Source: Bradyrhizobium lupini (GTDB lineage Bacteria; Pseudomonadota; Alphaproteobacteria; Rhizobiales; Xanthobacteraceae). Taken from it: a stretch of 64,000 nt of DNA. The stretch covers positions 5,041,001 to 5,105,000 of the forward strand of contig NZ_CP162553.1 of assembly GCF_040939785.1 (NCBI RefSeq). The letters run 5' to 3'. This document shows positions 45,952 to 55,517 of the stretch, piece after piece. Numbering within the stretch: position 1 is the stretch's first letter; every line of letters starts with the position of its first letter. A program made the translations under genes and the position numbers. The notes below the pieces were generated by a model, which saw only the letters and a list, made by a program, of their open reading frames with translations, did no database searches and was not told the origin of the DNA.

Positions 45952-47610
45952 ATGAGCAAGGCAAGCGGCGCGAGCCTGATCGACCTTCAGATCATGTGGC
46001 ACCGGCTGATCGCCGTGGTCGAGGAGCAGGCGCAGGTGCTGCTCCGCACGGCCTTCAGCCCGATCGTGCGCGAATGCGGCGACCTCTCGGCCGGCGTGTT
46101 CGACCTCAAGGGACGGATGCTGGCGCAGGCGGTGACCGGCACGCCCGGCCACGTCAACTCGATGGCGGAATCGGTCAAGCACTTCATCGCCCACTTTCCG
46201 ATCGAGACGATGAAGAAGGGCGACGCCTACATCACCAACGATCCCTGGATGGGCACCGGCCATCTCAACGATTTCGTCGTCACCACGCCCTGCTTCAAGG
46301 ACGGCAAGCCGGTCGCGCTGTTTTCCTGCACCAGCCATCTCATGGACATCGGCGGCATCGGCTTCGGACCCGACGCTACCGACGTGTTCATGGAGGGGCT
46401 CTACATCCCCATGCTGAAGCTGATCGACCAGGGCGTCGTCAACGAGACGCTGATGGCGATGATCCGCACCAACACGCGGCTGCCGATCGACACCGAGGGC
46501 GACACCTACTCGCTCGCCGGCTGCAACGACGTCGGCTGCGAGCGCCTGGTCGAGATGATGACCGAGTTCGGCATCGACTCGCTCGATGCGCTCGGCGACT
46601 ACATCTGCGACCGCTCGCGCGAGGCCGTGCTGGCCGAGATCGCCAAACTGCCGAAAGGCAGCTGGCGCAACACCATGGTGGTCGACGGCTATGATGAGCC
46701 GGTCACGCTGGCCGCCGTGCTGACGATCTCGGACGAAGGCATCCACGTCGACTTCGACGGCACCTCGGCCGCGTCCAGGTTCGGCATCAACGTGCCTCTG
46801 TCCTACACCATCGCTTACACCGTGTTCGGTCTCGGCTGCGTCGTCGCCTCCCAGATTCCGAACAATGCCGGTTCGCTCTCGCCACTGACGGTGTCGGCTC
46901 CCAAAGGCGCGATCCTCAATGCGCCAAAGCCGGCGCCGGTCGCCTCGCGCCACATCATCGGCCAGATGCTGCCCGATGTCGTGTTCGGCTGCCTGCGCCA
47001 GATCATTCCCGAGCGCGTGCCCGCGGAAGGCACCTCGTGCCTGTGGAATCTCAACGTGCGCGGCCAGACCCGCTCGGGCGCCGGCGGCAATTACGGATTT
47101 TCGATGGCGGTGACCTCCAATGGCGGGACCGGCGCGCGCTTCGCGAAGGACGGGCTGTCGGCGACCGCCTATCCCAGCGGCGTGCGCGGCACGCCGGTTG
47201 AGATCGCCGAGACGCAGACGCCGCTGATCTTCTGGCGCAAGGAACTGCGTCCGGATTCCGGCGGGGCAGGGCGAACCCGCGGGGGCCTCGGCCAGATCAT
47301 CGAGGTCGGCAGCGGTGTCGATGGGCCGTTCGACATCCTGGCGGCGTTCGATCGCATCGATCATCCGCCACGCGGACGTGATGGCGGCAAGAACGGCGAG
47401 GCCGGCTATGTCGGCCTGAAGTCCGGCAAGAAGCTGCGTGGAAAAGGCTTTCAGCAGGTGCCGCCGGACGACCGGCTGGTGGTGCTGACACCAGGCGGCG
47501 CCGGCATCGGCGATCCCCGGGAGCGCGCGCCGACAGCCGTCAACGACGACATCGAAAGCGGCCTCGTGTCTGCCGACAATGCGGTTGAAATTTATGGGCA
47601 CACGCGATGA
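45952..47610 (+). CDS. hyuB: N-methylhydantoinase/5-oxoprolinase B subunit (hyuB)
   Basis: The 552-residue protein matches HyuB: DLQIMWHRLIAVVEEQAQVL at the start, FSPIVRECGDLSAGVFDLKG, TNDPWMGTGHLNDFVVTTPC and GGAGRTRGGLGQIIEVGSG near the end. With subunit A it forms the ATP-dependent enzyme that opens hydantoins or 5-oxoproline. It is intact, while subunit A is frameshifted. It is followed by TRAP transporter genes on the same strand, so uptake and ring opening are likely cotranscribed. Confidence 0.9.
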   Translation: MSKASGASLIDLQIMWHRLIAVVEEQAQVLLRTAFSPIVRECGDLSAGVFDLKGRMLAQAVTGTPGHVNSMAESVKHFIAHFPIETMKKGDAYITNDPWMGTGHLNDFVVTTPCFKDGKPVALFSCTSHLMDIGGIGFGPDATDVFMEGLYIPMLKLIDQGVVNETLMAMIRTNTRLPIDTEGDTYSLAGCNDVGCERLVEMMTEFGIDSLDALGDYICDRSREAVLAEIAKLPKGSWRNTMVVDGYDEPVTLAAVLTISDEGIHVDFDGTSAASRFGINVPLSYTIAYTVFGLGCVVASQIPNNAGSLSPLTVSAPKGAILNAPKPAPVASRHIIGQMLPDVVFGCLRQIIPERVPAEGTSCLWNLNVRGQTRSGAGGNYGFSMAVTSNGGTGARFAKDGLSATAYPSGVRGTPVEIAETQTPLIFWRKELRPDSGGAGRTRGGLGQIIEVGSGVDGPFDILAAFDRIDHPPRGRDGGKNGEAGYVGLKSGKKLRGKGFQQVPPDDRLVVLTPGGAGIGDPRERAPTAVNDDIESGLVSADNAVEIYGHTR

Positions 47611-47649
47611 CGCTTCAGGCGTCGTGCGCGTAGCAAACGGAGGGGCTCA

Positions 47650-48647
47650 ATGATCACGCGACGGACTTTTACCGCGGGCGCAGCGACGCTGCTCGCAGCC
47701 GGCCACATCTCGACCCGCGCGCGAGCGGCGACGGTAAGCTGGGACATGTCGACGGTATGGCCCGACGGCAATTTCCACACCCAGAACGCGTTTGCCTTCG
47801 CGGAAGAGGTGAAGAAGCAGACGGCTGGCTCGGTCGCGATCACCGTGAAGGCCGGTGGACAGCTCGGCTTCAAGGGCCCCGAGCATCTGCGCGCCGTCCG
47901 CGACGGTCTGGTGCCGCTCGCCGACGTCCTCAATATTCAGCAGGTCGGCGACGAACCCTTCATGGGCGTCGAAAGCATTCCCTTTCTCTGCGGCTCCATG
48001 GACGAATTGAAGGTGCTGCACAAATACGTGCGGCCCGAATACGAGAAGGTCGCCGCGCGCAACAACCAGAAGATCCTCTACATCGTGCCCTGGCCGACGC
48101 AATATCTGCATCTCAAGGTCAAGGTCGCCGATGTCGACGGCTTGAAGAACATCAAGATCCGCGTGCCCGACAAGAACGCCGTCGACATGCTGGCCGTGGT
48201 CGGCATGGCGCCGGTGATGATTCCGTGGGGCGAGACCATCCCGGCGCTGGCGTCGGGCGCGGTCTCCGGCGTATCCACCTCGTCGGTGTCCGCGTCGACG
48301 GAAAATTCTGGGAATTCCTGAAATACATCTACCCGACCAACCACGTCTGGTCGTCGCAGATGCTCACCGTCAACCTCGATTCCTGGAAGGCGCTGAGTGC
48401 CGATCAGCAGCAGCTCGTCGCCGGCATTGCCGCGAAGATGGAGCCGGGCTTCTGGGCGAACTCGCTCAAGGCGGATGTCGACAGCCTCAACCGGCTCAAG
48501 GAAGGCGGCATGGAGGTGGTGCCGGTCTCGGATGCCATGATCACGGACATTCGCGCCAAGACGGCGCCGCAGCTCGACGCTTTCGTCAAGCGCGTGCCGG
48601 CGGCCGACAAGCCGGTGCGGGCCTATCTCGCGGAAATGAAGCGCTGA
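47650..48647 (+). pseudogene. TRAP transporter substrate-binding protein (DctP family), one-base frameshift
   Basis: From ATG 47,650 the product starts with a twin-arginine leader (MITRRTFTAGAATLLAAGHI) and continues as a DctP-type binding protein (DMSTVWPDGNFHTQNAFAFA). At about 48,290-48,292 one base is missing; the other frame then gives GVDGKFWEFLKYIYPTNHVW and runs to 48,647. The protein is otherwise complete at about 330 residues. It would bind the substrate of the TRAP permease encoded downstream. The interruption falls in GC-rich sequence and may be an error. Confidence 0.82.
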
Positions 48648-48656
48648 GGACTTGCA

Positions 48657-49250
48657 GTGGCAGATGTTTTGCCTGCGTCGTCCCATAGTCTCAACGCGGC
48701 GGCGCCGGCGCCGCTGCGCATCCTGCTCGACGGCATCGACCGTCTTGGCCGGCTGGACGGCTGGATCGGTGGCGGCTGCCTCTTGATGCTGACGCTGCTG
48801 ATGCTGTGCGAGGTCGCAACGCGCTTCCTCTCGAACTTCCTGCCGTTCTTTCCGCCCACAATCTCGATCGCGTGGGAGTATTCCTCCTATCTGATGGCGG
48901 CGTCCTTCACCTTCGGCGCCGCCATGACCCTGCGCGTCGGCGGCCATATCCGTGTCGTGCTGCTGCTGAAGAACGTCTCCGCTCCGTTTCAGCGCGCGAT
49001 CGAAATCCTGTCGGCCGCCGCCGGCTTCGCCTTCATGGCCTTCCTGACATCATCGATGGCGAAGTTCGCCTTCGGCGCCTATGTGCGCGGCCAGGTCTCG
49101 ACCTCGAGCGACACCCCGCTGTGGTTTCCACAGGCCGTCGTCACCTTCGGCATGCTGCTGCTGACGCTGCAGTTCCTGGCGCGCGTGATCCAGGCCGTGC
49201 TCGGCCTGCCGCTGGAGGACCACCGCATGAAGGCCTCGCCCGTCGAATGA
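48657..49250 (+). CDS. TRAP transporter small permease (DctQ family)
   Basis: From GTG 48,657 the 197-residue protein has four hydrophobic helices (for example GGGCLLMLTLLMLCEVATRF and LMAASFTFGAAMTLRVGGHI), the DctQ layout. It has a longer than usual soluble N-terminus of about 40 residues. It lies nine bases after the binding protein gene. Confidence 0.85.
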   Translation: MADVLPASSHSLNAAAPAPLRILLDGIDRLGRLDGWIGGGCLLMLTLLMLCEVATRFLSNFLPFFPPTISIAWEYSSYLMAASFTFGAAMTLRVGGHIRVVLLLKNVSAPFQRAIEILSAAAGFAFMAFLTSSMAKFAFGAYVRGQVSTSSDTPLWFPQAVVTFGMLLLTLQFLARVIQAVLGLPLEDHRMKASPVE

Positions 49251-49284
49251 TCGCCCACGCGCCAGCCAGCAGACACCGGATACC

Positions 49285-50589
49285 ATGACCATCGAAGTCG
49301 TTGCTCTCTTCGGGATCCTGTTTGCGCTTCTGGCATGCGGCGTATGGATCGGCCTGACGCTTGCGCTCACCGCAACGCTGCTGCTGGCGATGTTCCGCTC
49401 AATCCCGCTCGACAAGCTGCTGCCGCAATACGCCTGGAACATCTTGACGACGCAGGAACTGCTGGCGCTGCCGCTGTTCATCCTGATGGGCGAGTTGCTG
49501 TTTCGCACCCGTCTGTCACGTTCTCTGTTCCAGGGGCTCGCGCCCTGGGCGGGGCTTTTGCCGGGTCGTCTTCTGCATGTGAACGTGATCGGCTGCACCA
49601 TCTTCGCCGCAATCTCCGGCTCGTCGGCGGCGACGACGCAGGTGATCGGCCGCATGTCCCTGAACGAACTGCTGCGCCGCGGCTATTCCCGCGACATCGC
49701 GATCGGCTCGCTCGCCGGCGCCGGCACGCTCGGCTTTTTGATCCCGCCATCCAACATCATGATCATCTACGGCGTGCTCGGCGACGTCTCGATCCTGAAA
49801 CTGTTCACGGCCGGGGTGCTGCCCGGACTGCTGCTGGCCGCCACCTTCATGGGGTGGGTGATGCTGCACACGACCCTTAACCCCGGCATGGTGCCGGAGG
49901 CGGAAGCCAAGCTCTCGCAAGTGCCATGGCGCGAACGGTTTGCGGCGCTCAAGGACCTCGCGCCGGCGCTGTTCCTGATCGCCTGCGTGCTCGGCTCGAT
50001 GTATGGCGGGCTGGCGACGCCGTCGGAGGCCGCCGCGGTCGGCGTGTTCGGCGCGGCGCTGGTCGCCTGGGCGCAGGGCTCGATGTCGCAGCAGGTGATG
50101 CGTGACGTGCTGATCGGCTCGGTCGTGACCTGTTCGATGATCGCGCTGATCGTGCTCGGCGCCTCGATCCTCGGCAACGCCGCGGCCTTCCTCGGCATCC
50201 CGCAGGCAGTCGCCGCCTTCGTGAAGGGCTTGGGGCTATCGCCGTTCATGCTGATCGTGGTGCTGATTATCTTTTATCTGATCCTCGGCTGTTTCCTCGA
50301 TGGCTTCTCGATGATCGTGATGACGCTGCCGATCGTGCTGCCGATCGTGAAGGGCGCGGGCTTCGACGAGATCTGGTTCGGCATCTTCCTCGTGCTCGCG
50401 GTTGAGATGGCCCAGATCACGCCGCCGGTCGGCTTCAACCTGTTCGTGATCCAAGGCCTGACCGACGACGGCCTCGGCTACATCGCGCGCGTCACGATGC
50501 CCTATCTCCTCATCATGGTCGGATTCGTGCTGCTGCTGACGCTCTGGCCCGGCATCGTCACGATCCTCCCGCGCGTGCTGTACGGGTAA
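49285..50589 (+). CDS. TRAP transporter large permease (DctM family)
   Basis: The 434-residue membrane protein has the DctM landmarks PLFILMGELLFRTRLSRSLF, GSSAATTQVIGRMSLNELLR (small-residue sodium-binding loop) and VEMAQITPPVGFNLFVIQGL. It is the translocation subunit of a sodium-driven TRAP importer with the genes at 47,650 and 48,657. By context the substrate is a hydantoin, 5-oxoproline or related acid. Confidence 0.88.
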   Translation: MTIEVVALFGILFALLACGVWIGLTLALTATLLLAMFRSIPLDKLLPQYAWNILTTQELLALPLFILMGELLFRTRLSRSLFQGLAPWAGLLPGRLLHVNVIGCTIFAAISGSSAATTQVIGRMSLNELLRRGYSRDIAIGSLAGAGTLGFLIPPSNIMIIYGVLGDVSILKLFTAGVLPGLLLAATFMGWVMLHTTLNPGMVPEAEAKLSQVPWRERFAALKDLAPALFLIACVLGSMYGGLATPSEAAAVGVFGAALVAWAQGSMSQQVMRDVLIGSVVTCSMIALIVLGASILGNAAAFLGIPQAVAAFVKGLGLSPFMLIVVLIIFYLILGCFLDGFSMIVMTLPIVLPIVKGAGFDEIWFGIFLVLAVEMAQITPPVGFNLFVIQGLTDDGLGYIARVTMPYLLIMVGFVLLLTLWPGIVTILPRVLYG

Positions 50590-50931
50590 ATCCTTCCTCC
50601 GCGTCCGCCCGCAGCACTCTGGGACTGCGAGGCCAAACGAACCGGACAGCGAAACTGACGTTTGTATTCCGCGCCGCGCGTCAAATTCGCGCCGTGCGCG
50701 TGTTCCATCTTTGCGCTCCTCGTCATCCGGCGTACGCTGCCCGAGCGAGGATAAGCGCAACTGCAACCAGTCCAGAGACGTAGCACCTTTTGGCGATGTC
50801 CGCCGAGAGAGATCGAGAGCCGTTGGCGGCTCGTATGCGATGGAGAAGGCCGACAGAGAGCGGACTGCAGCATCCCTCGCGGTGGCGTCTGTGAGAAGCA
50901 AGTTCAACAAACATAAAAGCGGGAGGAACGG
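50590..50931. other. Intergenic region before the PQQ dehydrogenase
   Basis: No gene is seen in 342 bp. GGGAGGA at the right end is the ribosome binding site of the next gene. No terminator or recognisable promoter stands out. Confidence 0.5.
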
Positions 50932-52650
50932 ATGAGGAAGCGTTGGTGTAAGTCTGGTCTACCTCTTATTGCCGGCGCGACGCTGATGGTGTCGTCGGCC
51001 TTGGCCCAGTCCGTGGATACTGCGCGGATCGAGAACGGCGGTCAGAACGATTGGCTGACCTATCACGGTTCATACAAATCCTATCACTACAGCCCGCTGG
51101 CGCAGATCAATGCAAACAACGTCGGCAATCTGAACGTTGCCTGGACCCATATTCCAGGACGCTCGACCCGGGGCCTGCAATCGATGCCCCTCGCGGCGGA
51201 TGGCGTGCTCTACTACTCGGGTTCTTACAGCCGGGTTTTCGCGCTCAACGGCGCGACAGGCGAGGTGATCTGGTCCCATTTTCCGGAGCTGGACGAGGCC
51301 CTGATCTCCCGTCAGACCCATTCCCCCTACAATCGCGGCGTAGCGCTCGGCGAGGGCAAGGTTTTCGTCGGCACCATGGATGGCAGGGTTCTTGGCCTGG
51401 ATATGAAGTCGGGGAAGGTCCTCTGGGAAACCGGGCTGATCGACTCGCAGAAGCTCACGGTGGGTTTCACCGGTGCACCGCTTTACGCCAAGGGTACGGT
51501 GATCATCGGAGCGCAAGGCGGTGAATGGCCCGGCCGCGGTCCGATCTTCGGCCTGGATGCCACCACCGGGAAGAAGAAGTGGGAGTTCTTGACCGTCGCC
51601 GGCACCGACGAGGCCATGAAGACGTGGGGAAACGATTCCTGGCGCACCGGCGGTGGCGGTGGCTGGATGCCGGGCACTTACGATTCCGAGACCAACACGA
51701 TCCTATGGGGCACCGCAAACCCGGCGCCGCTCTACGATTGGTCGGGCGCCGATTACAAGACGCAAGGCGCGCGTCCCGGCGACAATCTCTACACGAGTTC
51801 GGTGATCGGCCTCGACGTCGATACCGGCAGGCTGAAATTCCATCATCAGGAATTGCCGCACGACGCCTGGGATTTCGACAGCGCGGTCGGCGAGTTTGTG
51901 ATGCTCGAACGCGACGGTCAGAAGTTCGTGGTTCACCCGAATAAGGGCGGTTTCGTCTTCGTCTATGACCGCAATCTCGCCGTGAAGAATGTCTGGCGGC
52001 TCGTTGAGAACATCAATTTCGTCAAGGATATCGATCCCAAGACCGGTGCCTTGATCGGCCGTCGCGACTTCAGCGCCGGGAAGGTCACCGAACCGCCGCT
52101 GTGCCCCTTCATTGGCGGCGGCGTCAGCTGGAACGCCGGCTCCTACAACCCGAAGACCGGCCTGTACTACAAGATCGGCCAGGAATGGTGCATGACGCTC
52201 GACGTCCAGAAGACGACGCCGGTCACAGCGCCCCAGGTCCAGCTCAATATCGGCGCCGATTTCAAGATGGTACCCCCTCCGGGCGGAGAGATTTATGGAC
52301 ATCTCGACGCGCGCGACCCCATCACCGGCGCCAAGAAGTGGGAGGTTCGCTATCCTGAGCCGCCGCTTGGAAGCGTGCTATCCACTGCGGGCAATCTCGT
52401 ATTCGTGCCCGACTCCCGCGGCATCCTTCATGCCTACGATGCCGAAACCGGGGCCGAGCTGTGGAGTCACAACAACGGCACCGGCCACCAGGGCGGCATC
52501 GTCAGCTATTCCGTCAATGGCAAGCAGTACATTGCCGTAGTCGCTGGCTTTGGCGGCATGCTGGCGGACGAATACGCGCCAAACTTCGGCGGCGCCTACA
52601 AGAGCATGCCGCGTGATGACGGGGCGCTTGTCGTCTTCAGCTTGAAATAA
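50932..52650 (+). CDS. PQQ-dependent alcohol dehydrogenase with lanthanide-type active site
   Basis: The 572-residue periplasmic quinoprotein has a signal peptide ending near SSALAQS and the eight-bladed propeller with W-motifs such as ALNGATGEVIWS and GLDMKSGKVLWE. Active-site residues are visible: Glu198 (GAQGGEW), Asn263 (GTANPAP), Asp314 and Asp316 (HDAWDFDS). The second Asp (D-x-D) is the mark of lanthanide-dependent enzymes such as XoxF and PedH; calcium enzymes have Ala or Ser there. The adjacent Cys-Cys pair usual in this family is replaced by Thr129-His130. The next two genes encode a cytochrome c and an MxaJ-like protein, the xoxFGJ order. Alcohol substrate unknown. Confidence 0.87.
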   Translation: MRKRWCKSGLPLIAGATLMVSSALAQSVDTARIENGGQNDWLTYHGSYKSYHYSPLAQINANNVGNLNVAWTHIPGRSTRGLQSMPLAADGVLYYSGSYSRVFALNGATGEVIWSHFPELDEALISRQTHSPYNRGVALGEGKVFVGTMDGRVLGLDMKSGKVLWETGLIDSQKLTVGFTGAPLYAKGTVIIGAQGGEWPGRGPIFGLDATTGKKKWEFLTVAGTDEAMKTWGNDSWRTGGGGGWMPGTYDSETNTILWGTANPAPLYDWSGADYKTQGARPGDNLYTSSVIGLDVDTGRLKFHHQELPHDAWDFDSAVGEFVMLERDGQKFVVHPNKGGFVFVYDRNLAVKNVWRLVENINFVKDIDPKTGALIGRRDFSAGKVTEPPLCPFIGGGVSWNAGSYNPKTGLYYKIGQEWCMTLDVQKTTPVTAPQVQLNIGADFKMVPPPGGEIYGHLDARDPITGAKKWEVRYPEPPLGSVLSTAGNLVFVPDSRGILHAYDAETGAELWSHNNGTGHQGGIVSYSVNGKQYIAVVAGFGGMLADEYAPNFGGAYKSMPRDDGALVVFSLK

Positions 52651-52740
52651 TTCATGGCAGATTGCCGGGGAGCAGGCGCAAGCTTGCTTCCCGTGCATTG
52701 GATTTGCGGCGTGCTTCATCAGGACATCGTGCTTCAGGAT

Positions 52741-53106
52741 ATGGAGCTGGATACCTTGAACTTGCATTTGAAGAAGATCACCGCGCTGCTATCGGCGGTG
52801 CTGGGCGCCTCGTCGCTGTATGCCGCACCGGTTCAGGCGCAGTCTGCTACTCCCGTACCCGACAACGGGACGTTCGACGTCGAGCAGTTATTCGCAGGGA
52901 CTTGCGGCTTTTGTCACTCCGCTGGCGGTCGAGCCGCCGGCAAGGGACCACAGCTGATGAATTCGCCGCGCGACGACGACTTTCTGCACAGCCGCATCAA
53001 GAACGGCAAGTCTGGTGCGATGCCGGCATTCGGCGGGGCCTTCACCGACGCGCAGATCGACCAGATCGTCAAATATATCCGCGCCCTGAAGCCGCGCGAG
53101 GGCTGA
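52741..53106 (+). CDS. Cytochrome c (XoxG/MxaG-like electron acceptor)
   Basis: From ATG 52,741 the 121-residue protein has a signal peptide ending near APVQAQS and the haem motif C55-G-F-C58-H59. A Met in SGAMPAFGG is the probable axial ligand. A single small c-type cytochrome beside a PQQ dehydrogenase is its usual electron acceptor. The Shine-Dalgarno is weak; an upstream ATG (52,654) is in frame but would spoil the signal peptide. Confidence 0.83.
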   Translation: MELDTLNLHLKKITALLSAVLGASSLYAAPVQAQSATPVPDNGTFDVEQLFAGTCGFCHSAGGRAAGKGPQLMNSPRDDDFLHSRIKNGKSGAMPAFGGAFTDAQIDQIVKYIRALKPREG

Positions 53107-53138
53107 ATACCAGGCCGATGTCGATACGGGGACGCGGA

Positions 53139-53906
53139 ATGAAGACAGTTCTCCCGCTTGTGGTCGGCGCCGTGATCGCACTGCTGAATCCTGCGCAGGG
53201 ACGAACCCTGGACGCGATCCGCGCGTCCGGTGTGCTCGGATTATGCGCCCATCCGAACTCGCTTCCGTTCGCCAGCAAGGCGGCCGATCCTCCCGGCTTT
53301 CAGATCGAATTGGGCCAGGCGCTGGCACACGAGCTCGGGGTGTCGCTGCGGCTCGACTGGATCATCACCCAGTACCAGATGCGGAGCGCCGGTTGCGACA
53401 TTGTTCTGGACGTCATCGCCAACCGCGAAGCGCAGGGTGAAACCCGCTTGCGAATCTCAAAACCGTATTATCGCACGGGCGTTGCGCTCGCCGTCCCCTC
53501 ATCCAGCGCGCTCGCCTCGTTTCAGAGCCTCAACGAGCATACCAAGGTCGGGGTGCAGGTCGGATCCGTCGCTGCCATGATCATCAGTCAACGGCACGTC
53601 CCGACGTCGACCTTCGGCTTCGAGAGCGACAGCCTCGATGCCTTGTCAAACCATGAGATCGATGCCGCTGCGGTCACACCCACTGCGGCGAGTTATTTCA
53701 ATCTGACGCATCCGGACAAGGCATTTCGTATCTTGGACCGCGACGAGTCCGTAGCCGATCTCAACTGGAACGTCGCCGTCGGCATGGTCCGCCCGGATGA
53801 TGCATTGCGCGACACCATCGATGGAGCGCTTGAACGGCTGCGAAACGACGGCACGATCGATCGGATATACGGCCGCTACGGGGTCGTACTGCAGACGCCG
53901 AAATAG
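53139..53906 (+). CDS. MxaJ/XoxJ-like periplasmic binding protein
   Basis: The 255-residue protein has a signal peptide (MKTVLPLVVGAVIALLNPAQ) and an amino acid-binding-protein fold, with LGLCAHPNSLPFASKAADPP near its N-terminus, the signature of the MoxJ/XoxJ group found with methanol-type dehydrogenases. XoxJ is thought to help assemble or activate the dehydrogenase. It follows the cytochrome gene by 32 bp. A start at 53,118 is also in frame. Confidence 0.82.
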   Translation: MKTVLPLVVGAVIALLNPAQGRTLDAIRASGVLGLCAHPNSLPFASKAADPPGFQIELGQALAHELGVSLRLDWIITQYQMRSAGCDIVLDVIANREAQGETRLRISKPYYRTGVALAVPSSSALASFQSLNEHTKVGVQVGSVAAMIISQRHVPTSTFGFESDSLDALSNHEIDAAAVTPTAASYFNLTHPDKAFRILDRDESVADLNWNVAVGMVRPDDALRDTIDGALERLRNDGTIDRIYGRYGVVLQTPK

Positions 53907-53990
53907 CCAATTGTTCCGGGGCGCGGTCAGTCGCGATTTAGCCCGCCGTCCCGGCCGCATTGGCCGGAACGACGGTCGTTTCGAATGCCG

Positions 53991-54635
53991 CTACGCCGCG
54001 GCCTTCTTCCGCGCCTGCTCGGCCTTGTACAGCTCGAACTCTTCCGCGATCGCCTTGGCGATCGAGGGCCGTTGACGCAGGCGTTCGTAATAGGCCTTCA
54101 CGTTCGGCCATTTGGCGAGCTCGATCGGCGGCGTCGCCATGGTCCAGTTGATGACCGTGACGAGATAGGCGTCGGCGACGCTGAATTGGTCGAGCAGGAA
54201 GTCGCGCCCCTTCAGGTAATTGTCGAGATAGTCCAGCCGCGACAGGTTCTTCTCCAGCGCGTAGGCTTTCGTCTCCTGCGGCGCCTTGCGGTCGAGCACC
54301 GGGATGAACAGGCCCTTGTGCAGCTCGGTGCCGATGAAGCAGAGCCATTGATGCAGTCGCGTGCGCTCGATGCCCGCTGCGGCTCCGAGACCCGATTGCG
54401 GGAAGCGGTCGGCGATATATTGCAGGATCGCGGCGTTCTCGGTCAGCACCACGCCGTCGTCGGTGCGCAGTGTCGGCACCAGGCCGATCGGGTTCACGGT
54501 TCGAAAGTCGGTGCCGTCGCTCAGCACCGTCTTGGTCGGCGGATCGACTTCGAGATAATTGGCTTCGGCGCCGGCTTCATACAGCGCGACGCGGCTCGCC
54601 ATCGAACAGGCGAGCGGCGAGAAATAAAGATCCAT
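53991..54635 (-). CDS. Glutathione S-transferase
   Basis: From ATG 54,635 (AGGAGG upstream) the 214-residue protein has the thioredoxin-like N-domain (MDLYFSPLACSMASRVALYE, with Ser11/Cys10 near the catalytic position), cis-Pro segment GLVPTL and LTENAAILQYIADRF, then the all-helical C-domain. It looks like a beta-class GST. It is divergent from a TetR gene, so its expression is probably controlled by that repressor in response to an electrophile or toxin. Confidence 0.88.
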   Translation of the reverse strand: MDLYFSPLACSMASRVALYEAGAEANYLEVDPPTKTVLSDGTDFRTVNPIGLVPTLRTDDGVVLTENAAILQYIADRFPQSGLGAAAGIERTRLHQWLCFIGTELHKGLFIPVLDRKAPQETKAYALEKNLSRLDYLDNYLKGRDFLLDQFSVADAYLVTVINWTMATPPIELAKWPNVKAYYERLRQRPSIAKAIAEEFELYKAEQARKKAAA

Positions 54636-54699
54636 CTTGAGCCTCCTTGGGCAATTCTTCGATGTGACTTTTGGAGTGGCGCTCAACCTGGCCAGATTG

Positions 54700-54764
54700 A
54701 TTTTTGTACTGTCTTGCATATTATGGAGTTGGTCAAGGATTAAATTGCGAAATGGTACAAAAAT
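54700..54764. promoter_or_regulatory. Inverted repeat in the GST/TetR divergent region
   Basis: ATTTTTGTAC at 54,700-54,709 and GTACAAAAAT at 54,755-54,764 are exact reverse complements, separated by 45 bp. The right arm covers codons 2-5 of the tetR gene. They may be half of two operator sites or arms for looping, and are candidate binding sites for the TetR protein. Confidence 0.45.
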
Positions 54765-55396
54765 CGAAGCCGCCAGCTGCTGCCACTGAGCCCAAGCGCC
54801 GCGGCCGTCCGCGCGCCTACGAACCCGAGGTCGCGCTCGGCAAGGCGCTCGACCTGTTCCGCACGCAGGGTTTCGCCGCGACCTCGCTCGACGATCTCAG
54901 CGAAGCCACCGGCATGAATCGCCCGAGCCTCTATGGCGCCTTCGGCGACAAGCGCGAGCTCTACATCAAGAGCTATCAGCGCTACCGTGAGGACGCGCGC
55001 GCATCCATGGTGGAGATCTTTCGACAGGAGATGCCCGTGCGCCAGCGGCTGGAGCGTATCTTCGCCTCCGCGCTGAACATCTATCTGTCCGGCGCAACCG
55101 GCCCGCGCGGCTGCTTCACCGTGGTCACGGCGGCCTCCGAAGCGGTCGGCGATCCCGACATCCGCGCCATGGTGCTCGATGGCCTTAACGAACTCGACAA
55201 GGCGTTTGCGAGTTGCTTCCGCCGCGCCAAGGAGAAAGGCGAATTGCCCGAAAGCGCCGATCCCGCCGTGCTGGCGCAGCTCGCTTCAGCGACCGTGCAC
55301 TCAATTGCCATTCGTTCGCGCGCGCGCGTGTCGCGGAAGGATCTCGAGGCGATCGTGAAGGGAGCGATCGACGTGATGGTGGGACGAAAGAGCTAG
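54752..55396 (+). CDS. TetR-family transcriptional regulator
   Basis: The 214-residue protein has the TetR helix-turn-helix DDLSEATGMNRPSLYGAFGD (about residues 48-67), an RRGRPRAYEP N-terminal arm and a C-terminal ligand domain of the AcrR/YxaF type. ATG 54,752 is used; an earlier frame start gives no conserved residues. It most likely represses the divergent GST gene and itself. Confidence 0.88.
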   Translation: MVQKSKPPAAATEPKRRGRPRAYEPEVALGKALDLFRTQGFAATSLDDLSEATGMNRPSLYGAFGDKRELYIKSYQRYREDARASMVEIFRQEMPVRQRLERIFASALNIYLSGATGPRGCFTVVTAASEAVGDPDIRAMVLDGLNELDKAFASCFRRAKEKGELPESADPAVLAQLASATVHSIAIRSRARVSRKDLEAIVKGAIDVMVGRKS

Positions 55397-55422
55397 GCGG
55401 TTGCGTGGCGCGAGCTAACGTC

Positions 55423-55442
55423 GTCCTGGCGAAAGCCAGGAC
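55423..55442. repeat. Short intergenic palindrome (GTCCTGGC-GAAA-GCCAGGAC)
   Basis: Eight-pair hairpin with GAAA loop. The same core occurs at 57,606-57,635. Such palindromes are scattered between genes in Bradyrhizobium and relatives. Confidence 0.65.
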
Positions 55443-55517
55443 CCCTAGCCACCGAATCTGGTTTGGCGAAGATTCGGAGTTGCCGCCGTCGCGCCGCAGC
55501 TCCTCCCTGTAGCCCGC

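Noticed and set aside
45802..47601. 599-codon minus-strand frame opposite hyuB
   Set aside because: HyuB on the plus strand is clearly the real gene; the reverse frame is rich in Arg, Asp, Gly and His as expected for antisense.
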